DNA of 64,000 bases from Hydrogenophilaceae bacterium (GCA_024709485.1 JANJWO010000036.1:1-64000); one strand, 5' to 3'. Numbered from the stretch's first letter, positions 26,305 through 36,492 are shown. Program-made: numbers and translations. Notes: generated by a model from the letters alone, not told the origin.

Positions 26305-26481
26305 TCAACCTGCAGGCAGGATGCCTGGAGTTAAAACCCTTTGCAGCAAAAAATAAAGTGCGAACAGCCGAGCTAGAATCGGTAAATGTCCGGATTCCCG
26401 TCTGGTGAGGCCCACCCTGTTGGAGCGCATGCATGACCAAGTATTCAGTTTCAGCCCTGACGCAGAGTTCGGTTTCCACCG

Positions 26482-27441
26482 ATGCAGAACCATAACAAAG
26501 ACACCCTCTGCTGCGTTGCGGTATGTACCGCGAAGCGCCCAGTCATGTTCAGGGCATGTCTGGAGTCATTGATCAACCAGGCCGTCCCCCCGGGATGGAA
26601 AGCGGAAATCATTGTTGTCGATAACGACGCCGAGCCGCGGTCGGAACCTATCGTCGGGGATATGGCGGCGCGCAGCCCCTTTCCGCTTGCCTATGTGCAT
26701 GAACCGAAACAGGGCATCCCGTTCGCGCGCAACAGCGCGATTGAAGCCAGCCTCAGAAGCGGCGCGGAGTGGATCGCCTTCATCGATGATGACGAGGTCG
26801 CCGACAACAACTGGCTGCAAGCCTTGATGGAAGTCGCCAGCACCACAAAAGCCGACATCCTTCATGGCCGAACCTTATACAACTACCCGCCACTCTGCAA
26901 AAAATGGATGCCGGAAAAGAAACGCAGCCGCCGAAAAACCGGGGATCAGCTCGTTTGCGCCTCCACCAACAATGTGATGTTTCGCACCAGGCTGGTTAAC
27001 TCAACCCATTTCGGACTGCGCTTTGACACCGGAAAGGCCCTTACCGGCGGCAGCGATACGGCATTCTTCTACAAGGCCGCCGATAACGGCGCCCGCATCA
27101 TCTATGTCGCGCATGCGGTCGTTACCGAGAACGTTCCGGAGGAGAGATGCACTTACAAATGGAGAATGAAACGCTACTATCGATGCTCGGCGAATTCATC
27201 GAGCATAGAAATCAGCCGCAAAGGACGCCTGCTTTCAGCGCTGCATCTGATTCCAAAGCTCGTCGGAAGTCTTGTCGAAAGCATGGCCATATGCCTTCTC
27301 CTCCCCTTTCTGATATTCCATATCAGACTGCTCAGAAAGTTCATATTTAAGGCTGGGCGCCGTTTGGCCTACGCGTCTGGAATAATCGCGGCCTATCTCG
27401 GCAGGCTTCCCAAGCCGTACGAGACCATCGATGGCTGCTGA
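26482..27441 (+). CDS. Glycosyltransferase family 2
   Basis: 319 residues. VAVCTAKRPVMFRACLESLINQ and AEIIVVDNDA form the GT-A nucleotide-binding opening; AFIDDDEVADNNWLQ is the DxD metal motif. A C-terminal hydrophobic segment (about 255-285) may attach it to the membrane. It follows the ATP-grasp gene after 177 bp that contain no clear gene, and base composition is lower in GC than in the housekeeping region. Sugar specificity unknown. Confidence 0.88.
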   Translation: MQNHNKDTLCCVAVCTAKRPVMFRACLESLINQAVPPGWKAEIIVVDNDAEPRSEPIVGDMAARSPFPLAYVHEPKQGIPFARNSAIEASLRSGAEWIAFIDDDEVADNNWLQALMEVASTTKADILHGRTLYNYPPLCKKWMPEKKRSRRKTGDQLVCASTNNVMFRTRLVNSTHFGLRFDTGKALTGGSDTAFFYKAADNGARIIYVAHAVVTENVPEERCTYKWRMKRYYRCSANSSSIEISRKGRLLSALHLIPKLVGSLVESMAICLLLPFLIFHIRLLRKFIFKAGRRLAYASGIIAAYLGRLPKPYETIDGC

Positions 27442-27601
27442 AGTTTGGCAACCCTCGGCCGTCAAGGCCCGAGAACAAGTAGAATACGCATTACAACAAA
27501 AGCTTGGCGACCCGTCACAATAATTAAAGGCACACTTCGCCAAATCGAGCCGCCAGAATAAAAAGCCATCAGGCATTTCCAAAACCAAGAAGAAATTACC
27601 G

Positions 27602-29680
27602 ATGTCGCTGCCCTCCAGCCATCCTGATCATCTGACGCATCCGAAGTACAGGCCGGACATAGACGGCCTGCGCGCAATCGCGGTGCTTTCCGTCGTGGGC
27701 TTCCATGCTTTCCCGAACGGGGTCAAAAGCGGGTTCATCGGCGTCGACATTTTTTTCGTGATCTCCGGCTTCCTCATCTCGAGCATTATTTTCGGGAGCC
27801 TTGAGCGCAACAGCTTCAGCTTCTTTGAGTTCTATAGCAGACGGATCAGGCGGATTTTCCCGGCGCTGATCCTTGTGCTTACAGCCTGTTTTGCGCTTGG
27901 ATGGGTTGCGCTGTTGACCGACGAGTACAAGCAGATCGGAAAGCACATCGCGGGAGGCGCCGGCTTTGTCTCCAACTTCATTTTATGGGGCGAGAGCAGC
28001 TATTTCGACAACGCGGCCGACACCAAGCCGCTTCTGCATTTGTGGAGTCTGGGGGTTGAGGAACAGTTTTATATCGTTTGGCCGCTGCTACTGTGGATGG
28101 CCTGGAAGAAACGTTCCAATGTGCTGGCAATCATGGCCGCAATTGCTTTGGCCTCCTTTGCGCTCAGCGCCCTCGTATACAGAGGGGACGGCTCGGCCAA
28201 TTTCTACTCGCCGCAAACACGGTTCTGGGAATTGATGGTCGGCTCGCTGCTTGCCTACTTCAGCCTGCACGGCAGGAGCCACCGTCTGCTCATCACAATT
28301 CACGCCAGACTCGAATCCTTGTTCGCCGCCAGATCCGGAGGCAAAAATACCTGGCTTTCCCGCCTCGATCTGCAGGACATGCAATCGTTGCTTGGCGGCC
28401 TGCTGATTGCCATTGGCCTGGCCTATGTAAGCAAACGTCATTTCCCGGGAGTCGGGGCCTTGTGGCCGGTGCTCGGGGCCGTCTTGCTCATATCCGCCGG
28501 CAGGGAGGCGATCCTGAACCGCATCGTGCTCTCCAATCCCGTTCTGGTGTGGTTCGGGCTGATCAGCTACCCGCTTTACCTGTGGCATTGGCCGCTCCTG
28601 TCATTCACCCGCATAGTGGGGAGCGGTACGCCGGAGCCGGCAATTCGGGTCGCCGCCGTGCTGCTGGCAATTGCGCTTGCCTGGCTCACCTACCGTCTGG
28701 TCGAGAAACCGCTGCGCTTTGGCGATTTTGGCAAGCAAAAGGCGATCGCCCTGCTCGGGGCCATGATCGTTGTCGGCAGCATGGGATTCCTGACTTACAA
28801 GAACGAAGGCCTTGCGTTCCGCGGGGTCGTCGCCATGAACCCGCTGGCAAATTCCGGGACGGACGGGGGCAACCAGGGAGTGCTGACCAACGATTGCGGC
28901 ATTGCAAGCGAGGCCGACAGGCAGTTGATCGGCACTTGCAGCAAGGACTCGCGCCAGGAGCCAAGATATGCCCTGCTGGGGGACAGCAAGGCCGGGGCGA
29001 TATTTGACGGCCTGGTGAGAACTTCCGATGAAAACAGCAGATGGCTCTTCATAGGAGGCGTAGGCAAACACAATGCGTTTGTGCCGGTGCACTCGAAAGC
29101 CGATCTGTACACAAAATATCAAGACCAGAGTGCAATTGCCCTGGAAGCGATTACCAAAAACAAGAGCATAGAAAAAGTCGCTCTCGTCACAGCGACGCGA
29201 GCATTGTTCCGCCTCGGAACAAAGGAACACATCAGGGATCTTCCCCACAGCAGGCATTATCAGACGGCATTTGATGGTCTGGACGGAATGATCGATGCTC
29301 TGATCCGGGCGGACAAGAAAGTCGTTATCGTGGTCGACAACCCGACTCTGCTTGACCCGAAAAACTGCCTGCAGCGCGTCACCTCGGTCGGGTTCATCAA
29401 TGACCTGCTGAACAAGGACTTGAGGCCCGGTTGCAGCATCTCGATCGATACGCACCTGGCCTTGTCCAGGCCGTATCGAGATATTCTTTCAAACCTCGAG
29501 CTCAGGTATCCGGGCAAGGTCAGGATATTCGACACCCTGAAATACCTCTGCGATACAGACAGGGGAATTTGCCTGCCTTCAAAAAATGGCCGGCTCATGT
29601 ACAGCTATACCGATCACATTTCTGATTACGCCGCCGGCCTGATCGGGAAAGACCTGAACGACTTTCTGGCCAGTTACTGA
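27602..29680 (+). CDS. Acyltransferase family 3 / SGNH-fused O-acetyltransferase (OafA-like)
   Basis: 692 residues. The N-terminal membrane domain (YRPDIDGLRAIAVLSVVGFHAFP, then RRIRRIFPAL and LLHLWSLGVEEQFYIVWPLL) is the acyltransferase-3 signature with about ten membrane spans to residue 410. The C-terminal part (about 430-690) contains a LLGDSKAGAIFDGL block resembling the SGNH-domain GDS motif and a final DHISDYAAGLIG resembling the DxxH element. Proteins of this layout O-acetylate surface polysaccharides in the periplasm. It is preceded by 160 bp without a gene and followed 37 bp later by the amidohydrolase gene. Confidence 0.9.
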   Translation: MSLPSSHPDHLTHPKYRPDIDGLRAIAVLSVVGFHAFPNGVKSGFIGVDIFFVISGFLISSIIFGSLERNSFSFFEFYSRRIRRIFPALILVLTACFALGWVALLTDEYKQIGKHIAGGAGFVSNFILWGESSYFDNAADTKPLLHLWSLGVEEQFYIVWPLLLWMAWKKRSNVLAIMAAIALASFALSALVYRGDGSANFYSPQTRFWELMVGSLLAYFSLHGRSHRLLITIHARLESLFAARSGGKNTWLSRLDLQDMQSLLGGLLIAIGLAYVSKRHFPGVGALWPVLGAVLLISAGREAILNRIVLSNPVLVWFGLISYPLYLWHWPLLSFTRIVGSGTPEPAIRVAAVLLAIALAWLTYRLVEKPLRFGDFGKQKAIALLGAMIVVGSMGFLTYKNEGLAFRGVVAMNPLANSGTDGGNQGVLTNDCGIASEADRQLIGTCSKDSRQEPRYALLGDSKAGAIFDGLVRTSDENSRWLFIGGVGKHNAFVPVHSKADLYTKYQDQSAIALEAITKNKSIEKVALVTATRALFRLGTKEHIRDLPHSRHYQTAFDGLDGMIDALIRADKKVVIVVDNPTLLDPKNCLQRVTSVGFINDLLNKDLRPGCSISIDTHLALSRPYRDILSNLELRYPGKVRIFDTLKYLCDTDRGICLPSKNGRLMYSYTDHISDYAAGLIGKDLNDFLASY

Positions 29681-29717
29681 TTCCATATAACCCACATGTG
29701 CCCTCATTGAGACAGAC

Positions 29718-30905
29718 ATGCGCAATGACACCCCCTTCTTTTCCGATCTGCGCAGCAGAATCCAGGCGCTGGGTGGAATTTTCAACGCACACCTCCACCT
29801 CGACCGTTCGGGCACGTACCACGAAACCAACGAGCTTTTGAACGCCGGCACGGGCGGTGCAGAGACTTCCTATCTGTCACTCTCCGCCAAGCACTCGCTG
29901 ATTCCCGCAATCCATGCCAGCCGATGCTATGACGACGAAGAACTTTTCAGACGGGTTAGCGCTTTCCTCGACCTGATGGCCGATGCCGGAACCACGCGTG
30001 CAGACACCCTTGTAGATGTAACCGCGGACAGGGTGGGGCTTGGCGCGCTGACGCAGTTCCTCGAGATCCAGCATGCAAGGCGCGGCTCGCTGGATTTCCA
30101 GATTGGCGCCTATTCGCCTCTCGGCTACAAGGACTCGGAGCCCGAACGCTGGGAACTGCTGACCGAAGGCGCCAGGATCGCCAACTTCATCGGCGCCCTG
30201 CCGGAGCGCGATGACCAATGCGACTACCCCGACCATATCGGCTTTGACGAGCATTGCCGAAGAATGCTTCTGCTCAGCCACGAACTCGGCAAACCGCTGC
30301 ACATACATGTCGACCAGAAGAACTCCCCGCTCGAGGATGGCACTGAACGCGTCATCAGAACAATCCGGCAACTTGGCATCCCCGCCCCTGCTGCCGGCAG
30401 CGAGCCCATGACATGGATGATCCACGTGATCTCGCCTTCCACCTATGACGAGCCGCGCTTCCGCAGGCTGCTGGACGCAATGGCCGAACACAACATCGGC
30501 GTCATCTGCTGCCCTTCCGCCGCCATCAGCATGCGACAGATACGCCCGATAGCCACGCCAACCTACAACTCGATTGCCCGGGTGCTGGACATGCTTGCTG
30601 CGGGCATTCCGGTAAGAATCGGGTCCGACAACATCTGTGACATCACCTCGCCGGCGGGAACGGCCGACATGCTGGACGAACTGTTCGTGCTGTGCAATGC
30701 AATGCGTTTCTACGACATCGAAATCCTGGCCAAGCTGGGAGCCGGCCGTCCACTTGATGCCGCAGAAATCCAACGGATCCGAGAGCACCTGGAACGCGAT
30801 GCAGCCGAAGTGCAGCGTATCGTCAGCAGCTACAACACTTCCTTGAAGCAACAGCACCCCGATTCCCAGACGAACCACACGCCCGCGCATGAACGTCCAT
30901 TCTGA
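29718..30905 (+). CDS. Amidohydrolase-superfamily protein, cytosine-deaminase-like
   Basis: 395 residues. Metal-binding pattern of the amidohydrolase TIM barrel: NAHLHLDRSG (His25, His27), LHIHVDQKN (His near 198) and IGSDNICDI (Asp near 300), as in cytosine deaminase-like enzymes. These hydrolyse or deaminate small cyclic amides, amidines or N-acyl groups. The gene overlaps the next one (adenylation-carrier-hydrolase) by 17 bp, so the two products probably act together; a nucleoside-salvage role is unlikely in this setting. The substrate is unknown. Confidence 0.8.
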   Translation: MRNDTPFFSDLRSRIQALGGIFNAHLHLDRSGTYHETNELLNAGTGGAETSYLSLSAKHSLIPAIHASRCYDDEELFRRVSAFLDLMADAGTTRADTLVDVTADRVGLGALTQFLEIQHARRGSLDFQIGAYSPLGYKDSEPERWELLTEGARIANFIGALPERDDQCDYPDHIGFDEHCRRMLLLSHELGKPLHIHVDQKNSPLEDGTERVIRTIRQLGIPAPAAGSEPMTWMIHVISPSTYDEPRFRRLLDAMAEHNIGVICCPSAAISMRQIRPIATPTYNSIARVLDMLAAGIPVRIGSDNICDITSPAGTADMLDELFVLCNAMRFYDIEILAKLGAGRPLDAAEIQRIREHLERDAAEVQRIVSSYNTSLKQQHPDSQTNHTPAHERPF

Positions 30906-33645
30906 CCGGCCGCCAAAGACTATCCTTGGGCTGCTGGAGGCCCAGGCTGCTCAGGCCGGGGATGCCACGGCAATCCTGGCGCCGGAAGGCCCGCAAATCA
31001 GCTATGCCGAACTGCTTGAGCGTGTATCGGCGCTGGCGGCTGGCCTCCGTGCAGCCGGACTCGCGCCCACCGACCGGGTGGCCATTGTGCTGCCCAACGG
31101 CCTGGACATGGCCATGGCGCTGCTGGGAGTCAGCTGCGCCTGTGTCGCCGTCCCGCTCAACCCGGCTTACAAGGAAGCCGAATACGAGGCCTATTTTTCC
31201 GAAACGAAAGCCAGCCATCTGCTGGTTCTCGAACACAAGGCCCCCGCCGCCAGGGCTGCCGCCCGCAAGCTGGGCCTGCACATCGTCGAACTGGCAACGG
31301 GCGGCCGGCTTGCAAACAAAGCCGGGAGTTCGGAAACGGATTTGACGAAAGCCTCCGCCCCTTCGCCTGACAGCGTGGCGATGATACTGCTCACCTCCGG
31401 CTCCACCGGCCGTCCCAAACGGGTTCCCCTGACGCATCGCAACCTGTGCACCTCCGCCGCGCATGTCAGCGAGTCGCTGGCGCTGGTCCCAGGCGACCGC
31501 TGCCTCAGCATGTGGGAGCAGCATCATATTGGCGGGCTGGTTGACCTGCTGCTGGCCCCGCTTTCCAGCGGTGGCAGCGTCATATGCGCAGGCAGTTTCG
31601 ATGCCGGGCGCTTCCATGAACTTCTGGGCAAACTTTCGCCGACCTGGTTCCAGGGCGTGCCGGCCACGCTGCGCGAACTGATGGTCTACGGCAAGGCCAG
31701 ATTCAATCCGATGCCGCGGCATTCCCTGAGATTCATGCGATCGGTGGCCGCGGCCCTGCCGCCCAGTCTCATGGAAGAGATCGAGCAGTATTTCGGCGTG
31801 CCGGTGATCCAGACTTTCGGCATGACGGAAGCCTCGCCCCTCATCACAACCAACCTTCTCCCGCCGGGCCTGAGAAAACCCGGTTCGGCCGGCAAGACCT
31901 GCGGACCCGAGGTGGCCATCATGGACGAGCGCGGCGGCCCGCTTGGCGCTGGCGCACACGGCGAGGTCGCCGTGCGCGGAGATAACATCTTTTCGGGCTA
32001 CGAAGACAACCCCGAAGCAAATGCCGCCGCCTTCCGCAACGGCTGGTTCTACACCGGCGACACGGGCTATCTGGACGAAGACGGCTATCTTTTCCTACGC
32101 GGGCGGGTCAAGGAGATGATCAATCGCGGCGGGGAAAAGATTTCGCCTTACGAAGTGGAGGATGCGATTTCTCGCCATCCCGGCGTCTCGCAAGCGGCGG
32201 TTTTTTCGATCCCGCACCCGACATTGGGCGAAGACGTCGGCGCAGCCATCGTCCCTCGGGCGGGGAATGCGCCCTCCGAGGCATCGATTCGGGAATTTGC
32301 CGCAGAGCGCCTGAGTGCATTCAAAGTGCCCAGAACCATCATGTTTCTGGATGCTTTGCCGAAATGCCCCGTAGGTAAGGTTCGCCGGCAGGAACTCGCG
32401 GAACTGGCCGTCAAATCACGCGAAACAGGGGGATTCTCGGCTCCACAGAGCGCGCTTGAAGCCTTCCTGGCAAAATTGTGGGCGGCAGAACTCGATCTGC
32501 CGCAGGTCGGCATCGATGACGATTTTTCCGCATTGGGCGGAGACTCGCTGTCCAGCATCCGTCTGCTGGCGGCCATCGACAAGCTTCTCGGCCTGAATTT
32601 CCCCGATGACGAACTCGAACACTTTACGACCGTGCGGAAGATGGCGCGGCACATCGAGAGCACCGGCTTCGCCTTCGACGAGCGGCATCCCCCGGACGGG
32701 GTCGAGGCGGAGATCAATTCCACGCTCGCATCCGTGACGGCCGTTGACGGTTTCGCCGCACATCAGCTTGCCGAATCGCGGACACGCATGAAAAACAGCC
32801 GTAACCTGCGGGAGTTCAGGACGCTCCGAGAGTCCCTGCTGCACAGGATGACGCCTGCAGAACTGGTGACATTTGCGGGCGAAAAGCCGCACGCCGTCTC
32901 CACCTTCGGCCGCTTTGTCGCCCGCATTCCCAAAGGCCCTGCTTCATGGCGCGTACCCATCGAGTTCCACTCCTGGGTCAGCAGGACGAACTGCGAGGTC
33001 TCCGGCGCTCCAGGTGCGTCGCAGTGGGTTCGCCATCCCCTGTCCGAGAACATGGATCTCTTCACGGCCGACCCTTCCCTTGCCTCCGACAAGACCCTCA
33101 TCGTCGGCTTCACAGGGAACGTTAATCGGCTCATGATGCCGATTTACCGGTTTTTGTTGCATCTCGACCCCGCAAGCTCCGATCTGCTCCTGCTTCGCGA
33201 CCCCAACCGGGCACATTATGCCCGCGGCATTCCCGGCACATCCGGGGATATCGGTACGCTATCGGAGTGGCTGCGCAAACATGCCGAAGAAAAAGGCTAC
33301 AGACGGGTAATCAGCATCGGTACCAGCGCTGGCGGCCTGGCCTCGCTCTGCGCAGGACTGGCAAACGGCTGGGACAAGGCAATCTCGATTGGCGGGGATG
33401 CGCCGTCCACTCATCCGGAGCTCGGGCAGTTTCTGGCTGATGCCTCGCGGTCAAATCATTCGACCAGAGTCATGCTTTTTTACGGCGCACTGAACGACCG
33501 TGACCGTGCCGGTGCCCAGGATATTTCCCGGTTTTTGCCCACCGCGCTGAGTGTCGGCGACGACTCGCTCGCTACCCATAATTTTCTGAACAACGCATAC
33601 AGGCAAGGCAAGCTCAAGCACATTTTTGGGATGCTTCTCGATTAA
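30889..33645 (+). CDS. Adenylation - carrier - alpha/beta-hydrolase protein (NRPS-like)
   Basis: 918 residues in three parts. Residues about 15-515 are an acyl-AMP-forming domain: LLTSGSTGRPKRVPLTHRN, QTFGMTEASP, FYTGDTGYLDEDGYL, RGGEKISPYEVEDAI and the C-terminal Lys of PVGKVRR. Residues about 520-595 are a carrier domain with phosphopantetheine Ser553 in LGGDSLSS. Residues about 700-918 resemble an alpha/beta hydrolase with nucleophile elbow GTSAGG (Ser813) and a late THN as candidate catalytic His. It would activate a carboxylic acid, load it on the carrier and release or transfer it. No condensation domain or phosphopantetheinyl transferase is nearby. It is coupled to the amidohydrolase gene. 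The acid is not predictable by eye. Confidence 0.85.
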   Translation: MNVHSDRPPKTILGLLEAQAAQAGDATAILAPEGPQISYAELLERVSALAAGLRAAGLAPTDRVAIVLPNGLDMAMALLGVSCACVAVPLNPAYKEAEYEAYFSETKASHLLVLEHKAPAARAAARKLGLHIVELATGGRLANKAGSSETDLTKASAPSPDSVAMILLTSGSTGRPKRVPLTHRNLCTSAAHVSESLALVPGDRCLSMWEQHHIGGLVDLLLAPLSSGGSVICAGSFDAGRFHELLGKLSPTWFQGVPATLRELMVYGKARFNPMPRHSLRFMRSVAAALPPSLMEEIEQYFGVPVIQTFGMTEASPLITTNLLPPGLRKPGSAGKTCGPEVAIMDERGGPLGAGAHGEVAVRGDNIFSGYEDNPEANAAAFRNGWFYTGDTGYLDEDGYLFLRGRVKEMINRGGEKISPYEVEDAISRHPGVSQAAVFSIPHPTLGEDVGAAIVPRAGNAPSEASIREFAAERLSAFKVPRTIMFLDALPKCPVGKVRRQELAELAVKSRETGGFSAPQSALEAFLAKLWAAELDLPQVGIDDDFSALGGDSLSSIRLLAAIDKLLGLNFPDDELEHFTTVRKMARHIESTGFAFDERHPPDGVEAEINSTLASVTAVDGFAAHQLAESRTRMKNSRNLREFRTLRESLLHRMTPAELVTFAGEKPHAVSTFGRFVARIPKGPASWRVPIEFHSWVSRTNCEVSGAPGASQWVRHPLSENMDLFTADPSLASDKTLIVGFTGNVNRLMMPIYRFLLHLDPASSDLLLLRDPNRAHYARGIPGTSGDIGTLSEWLRKHAEEKGYRRVISIGTSAGGLASLCAGLANGWDKAISIGGDAPSTHPELGQFLADASRSNHSTRVMLFYGALNDRDRAGAQDISRFLPTALSVGDDSLATHNFLNNAYRQGKLKHIFGMLLD

Positions 33646-33701
33646 TCTGGCGGAAACAATTTGCCGTAAGGCATTGATACGGTTTCTCATCGAATCAAGA
33701 C

Positions 33702-34580
33702 ATGCAGATATTACATCTAGGCCTGCACAAGACCGGCACCACCAGCCTGCAGAAAAACCTTTTCCCCCTGTGCAAAATCCCGTACCAGGGCATGCACAGC
33801 CCGGACTGGCAAGCCTGCAAAAACGATTGGCTCGATTTCTTTACAGGCAAAGATAATTCGCCTTTGCCGAGCGACACGAGTTTTATTTATTCATACGAAG
33901 CCACCCTGTTGCGAAGCGGCGGCCTGGAATCAGCCGGCAGCGTCGCCCAGCAAATAGCACGAAGCTTCAGCAACCCAACCGTACTGATAACCGTACGCGA
34001 ACCCTCCGCCCTTCTCATCTCGGCCTATTTCCAGAGCCTGCGCCTGAGGCGTTCCGCACTGGGATTCAGAAACGGAGAGCCGGTTTACAGGCAGTCGGTG
34101 CGCTTCATGCCATTCGAGGAGTGGTGGGAACGGCTCGATGGCAACACCGAGATCAGCCTCGCAGGCTTGCTGGATTTCGAAAGGCTCAGGGCAGAGTTCG
34201 AGAGCTGGCTCGCCCCGGAACAAATTGTTTTCCTCAAGTTGGAAGCGCTTCGCGATAGAAATCCGGCATATCTGTCCAAGCTGCGAAAAATCGGCTGCCC
34301 AGCCGAGGCGCTGGAAAATTTTTTCTCCGCCCCAGCTGAGAATTCCGGGTCCGACAAGAAGCTGCTACGCGAGCGCGCCGCGCTGTCGCGCCTGGGCTGG
34401 CAGCTGACGAAGCCGGGGCTATCTTATCCTTTAAGCTTGGCACTGCGCGCTACGGGCCTGATGCGCCCCGCAGAGAAAATCATCTATGGCGGCAAGGCCG
34501 CTGCACAAAAGCGGATCAGCGTGCGGGTGCTTCAGGGCATCCAGGAAAGATACCGCCCGGGATACGACGCGCTGGTCTGA
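33702..34580 (+). CDS. Sulfotransferase-like protein
   Basis: 292 residues. The N-terminal LHLGLHKTGTTSLQKNLF is the PAPS 5'-phosphosulfate-binding loop; VLITVREPSALLISAYFQSLRLRR is the 3'-phosphate-binding segment (Arg and Ser positions). The enzyme would transfer sulfate from PAPS to a hydroxyl or amine of a glycan. It starts 56 bp after the NRPS-like gene and is first of three consecutive sulfotransferase-like genes on this strand. Acceptor unknown. Confidence 0.85.
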   Translation: MQILHLGLHKTGTTSLQKNLFPLCKIPYQGMHSPDWQACKNDWLDFFTGKDNSPLPSDTSFIYSYEATLLRSGGLESAGSVAQQIARSFSNPTVLITVREPSALLISAYFQSLRLRRSALGFRNGEPVYRQSVRFMPFEEWWERLDGNTEISLAGLLDFERLRAEFESWLAPEQIVFLKLEALRDRNPAYLSKLRKIGCPAEALENFFSAPAENSGSDKKLLRERAALSRLGWQLTKPGLSYPLSLALRATGLMRPAEKIIYGGKAAAQKRISVRVLQGIQERYRPGYDALV

Positions 34581-34608
34581 TCCGGGCCAACAAGGATCAA
34601 GGTCAACA

Positions 34609-35547
34609 ATGAAAATCATCCTGTTCGGATTGCGGCGCAGCGGAACCACGCTGGCATTCGAGATTTTCAGGCGATGCCAGGGGCTGCGGTGCTATTACGA
34701 ACCGATGCATCCCAACCTGGTTGCCGGCAATGGCGCCTCCTGCCTGGAAACGGACAGGAAAGGCGCTTACTCGGAGTACAAGCTGCTGGGCGGTGATCTG
34801 TTCGAATACCACGAAGGTTTCGGCGCACCCAGATACGACGTGGCCGAGGAAATGGTCGCCAACAACCTTACCCCCAGGCACCTTCGCTATCTGGATTTCC
34901 TGTTCGCCAGCGCCGACAATGTCCTGCTGCAGCCGGTCCGACTGAATTACCAGATTCATCAGCTCCGCAACCGCTATCCGGATGCGCGCTTCATCTGGGT
35001 ATTGCGTCGGCCAGAGGGATTCATCAATTCCGTGCTCTCGTACCGAAAAGACTTGCTCGAATATCGCGACGCGGGTTTGGCCGGAAACTACGCCATCAGC
35101 CGATACAAGCGCAACCCGTTATTCAGGCTCATGCGCGGGTGGCGGGCTTTCGACAACCCCTGGTCGCAAATCGCTGCCGCAAACCTGATCGTTACTAGCC
35201 GCCCCTATTTTCACGGCCTGCATGACGAACCCGCCTGGGTGAAGCTGGCTGCGCTCTGGTATGACCACTACCTGTTCGTCACCCGCTTCATCAAGGAAAA
35301 CCCCGGTTCGGGCAATATTTTCTTTTATGACAAGGCCTGCACTTCCCCGAGCTACCTTATGTCAATCATGGACTCGGTCGGAATGCGCACTGCCGAGAAC
35401 ACCTTTGACGGACTGATCGACACCAATGTCGTCAAAATGCATACTCAATCGCGAATCGATATCGCGGATACGGAACGGATGCTGCAGGAAAGAATTGCGG
35501 CCGCCGGCATAGACCTGGACTTGAGCTACCGCTTCACGATGGATTGA
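34609..35547 (+). CDS. Sulfotransferase-like protein
   Basis: 312 residues from the ATG at 34609. MKIILFGLRRSGTTLAFEIF is the 5'-phosphosulfate loop and ARFIWVLRRPEGFINSVLSYRK the 3'-phosphate segment. It differs in sequence from its two neighbours, so it probably has its own acceptor rather than being a recent duplicate. It lies 28 bp after the previous sulfotransferase gene; a longer frame beginning inside that gene is rejected because AAGG precedes this ATG. Confidence 0.83.
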   Translation: MKIILFGLRRSGTTLAFEIFRRCQGLRCYYEPMHPNLVAGNGASCLETDRKGAYSEYKLLGGDLFEYHEGFGAPRYDVAEEMVANNLTPRHLRYLDFLFASADNVLLQPVRLNYQIHQLRNRYPDARFIWVLRRPEGFINSVLSYRKDLLEYRDAGLAGNYAISRYKRNPLFRLMRGWRAFDNPWSQIAAANLIVTSRPYFHGLHDEPAWVKLAALWYDHYLFVTRFIKENPGSGNIFFYDKACTSPSYLMSIMDSVGMRTAENTFDGLIDTNVVKMHTQSRIDIADTERMLQERIAAAGIDLDLSYRFTMD

Positions 35548-35600
35548 CGAGTCTGCTCCGCTTCACGGAAAGAACCCACCCACAGGAACTCAGGATTGAA

Positions 35601-36251
35601 ATGATTGGATTGAAACACAAATTTTTGTTCATGCATCTGCCCAAAACGGCCGGAAATTCGATTCAGAACATTCTCCGCCAATACAGCGAGGATGAAATAT
35701 TCGTCGGCAAAGCCAAGCAGGATGGCGTGGAACGCTTCGGCGTAAAGTCGAAATTCGGCACAAAAAAGCACTCTCGCCTGTTCGAGTACAAAAAACTGCT
35801 CGACCCTGAGACCTACAATGGCTTGTTCAAATTCACGATAGTGCGCAACCCGTGGGATAGAATCGTTTCGAGATACTCCTTCAAGAATATGGAGAAGGAA
35901 GTCCACAACAAAGCCGATTTCGCGGCAATCGAAGAAGCGCCATTCGATCGGGACGAGTTCATCAAGACCATTCTTTCCACCCCCACCCTGGAATCGTTTT
36001 TACTGGAAAGTCCACCGGATGGCGGGCTGGATTTCCTTCGCGACACGGATCTTGACTACGTCATCAGATTCGAGAATCTGCAAAATGATTTTGATATCGC
36101 TTGTTCAAGAATCGGGTTGCCGAAAGCACTGCTGCCGGTGAGAAACCGGTCGAAGCACAAGGACTACAGGACCTATTACGACGCCGAAACAAGAGAGCTT
36201 GTTTATCGGCAGCACAGAAATGAAATTGATTACTTCGGTTATGAATGCTAG
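35601..36251 (+). CDS. Sulfotransferase family 2-like protein
   Basis: 216 residues. HKFLFMHLPKTAGNSIQNIL is the PAPS-binding loop of the carbohydrate sulfotransferase (family 2) type, and FKFTIVRNPWDRIVSRYSFKN is the 3'-phosphate block. Family-2 enzymes sulfate sugars such as hexuronic acids or HexNAc residues. AGGA lies five bases before the ATG at 35601; the upstream TTG at 35544 is not used. This is the last of three plus-strand sulfotransferase genes; a convergent gene follows after 241 bp without coding sequence. Confidence 0.85.
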   Translation: MIGLKHKFLFMHLPKTAGNSIQNILRQYSEDEIFVGKAKQDGVERFGVKSKFGTKKHSRLFEYKKLLDPETYNGLFKFTIVRNPWDRIVSRYSFKNMEKEVHNKADFAAIEEAPFDRDEFIKTILSTPTLESFLLESPPDGGLDFLRDTDLDYVIRFENLQNDFDIACSRIGLPKALLPVRNRSKHKDYRTYYDAETRELVYRQHRNEIDYFGYEC

Positions 36252-36492
36252 GAAAGGGGCAATTCCACTTATCATTCCCGCTGTGCGGAGAAGCTGGCTA
36301 TAACCTACACCTTATATCAACGACCCTCTTGAGAAAGCATCTTCATTGCCATCATTTTGGATAATCATGCCGCCTCACTGGAGCGCGCATCATGTCCCGC
36401 CCTGACTCAGTCACACACAGCCAGGCAAAAAAGCAGGCGATTTTTTACAAGAAGCTGCATCAAGGATGCACTCGCGGATCGTTTTGCCAAGG

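Noticed and set aside
26433-26495. 20-codon leader frame (MTKYSVSALTQSSVSTDAEP) before a GT2 gene
   Set aside because: GGAG precedes it, but two alternative ATGs in different frames share that site and the GT2 start lies inside it; nothing indicates which, if any, is translated.
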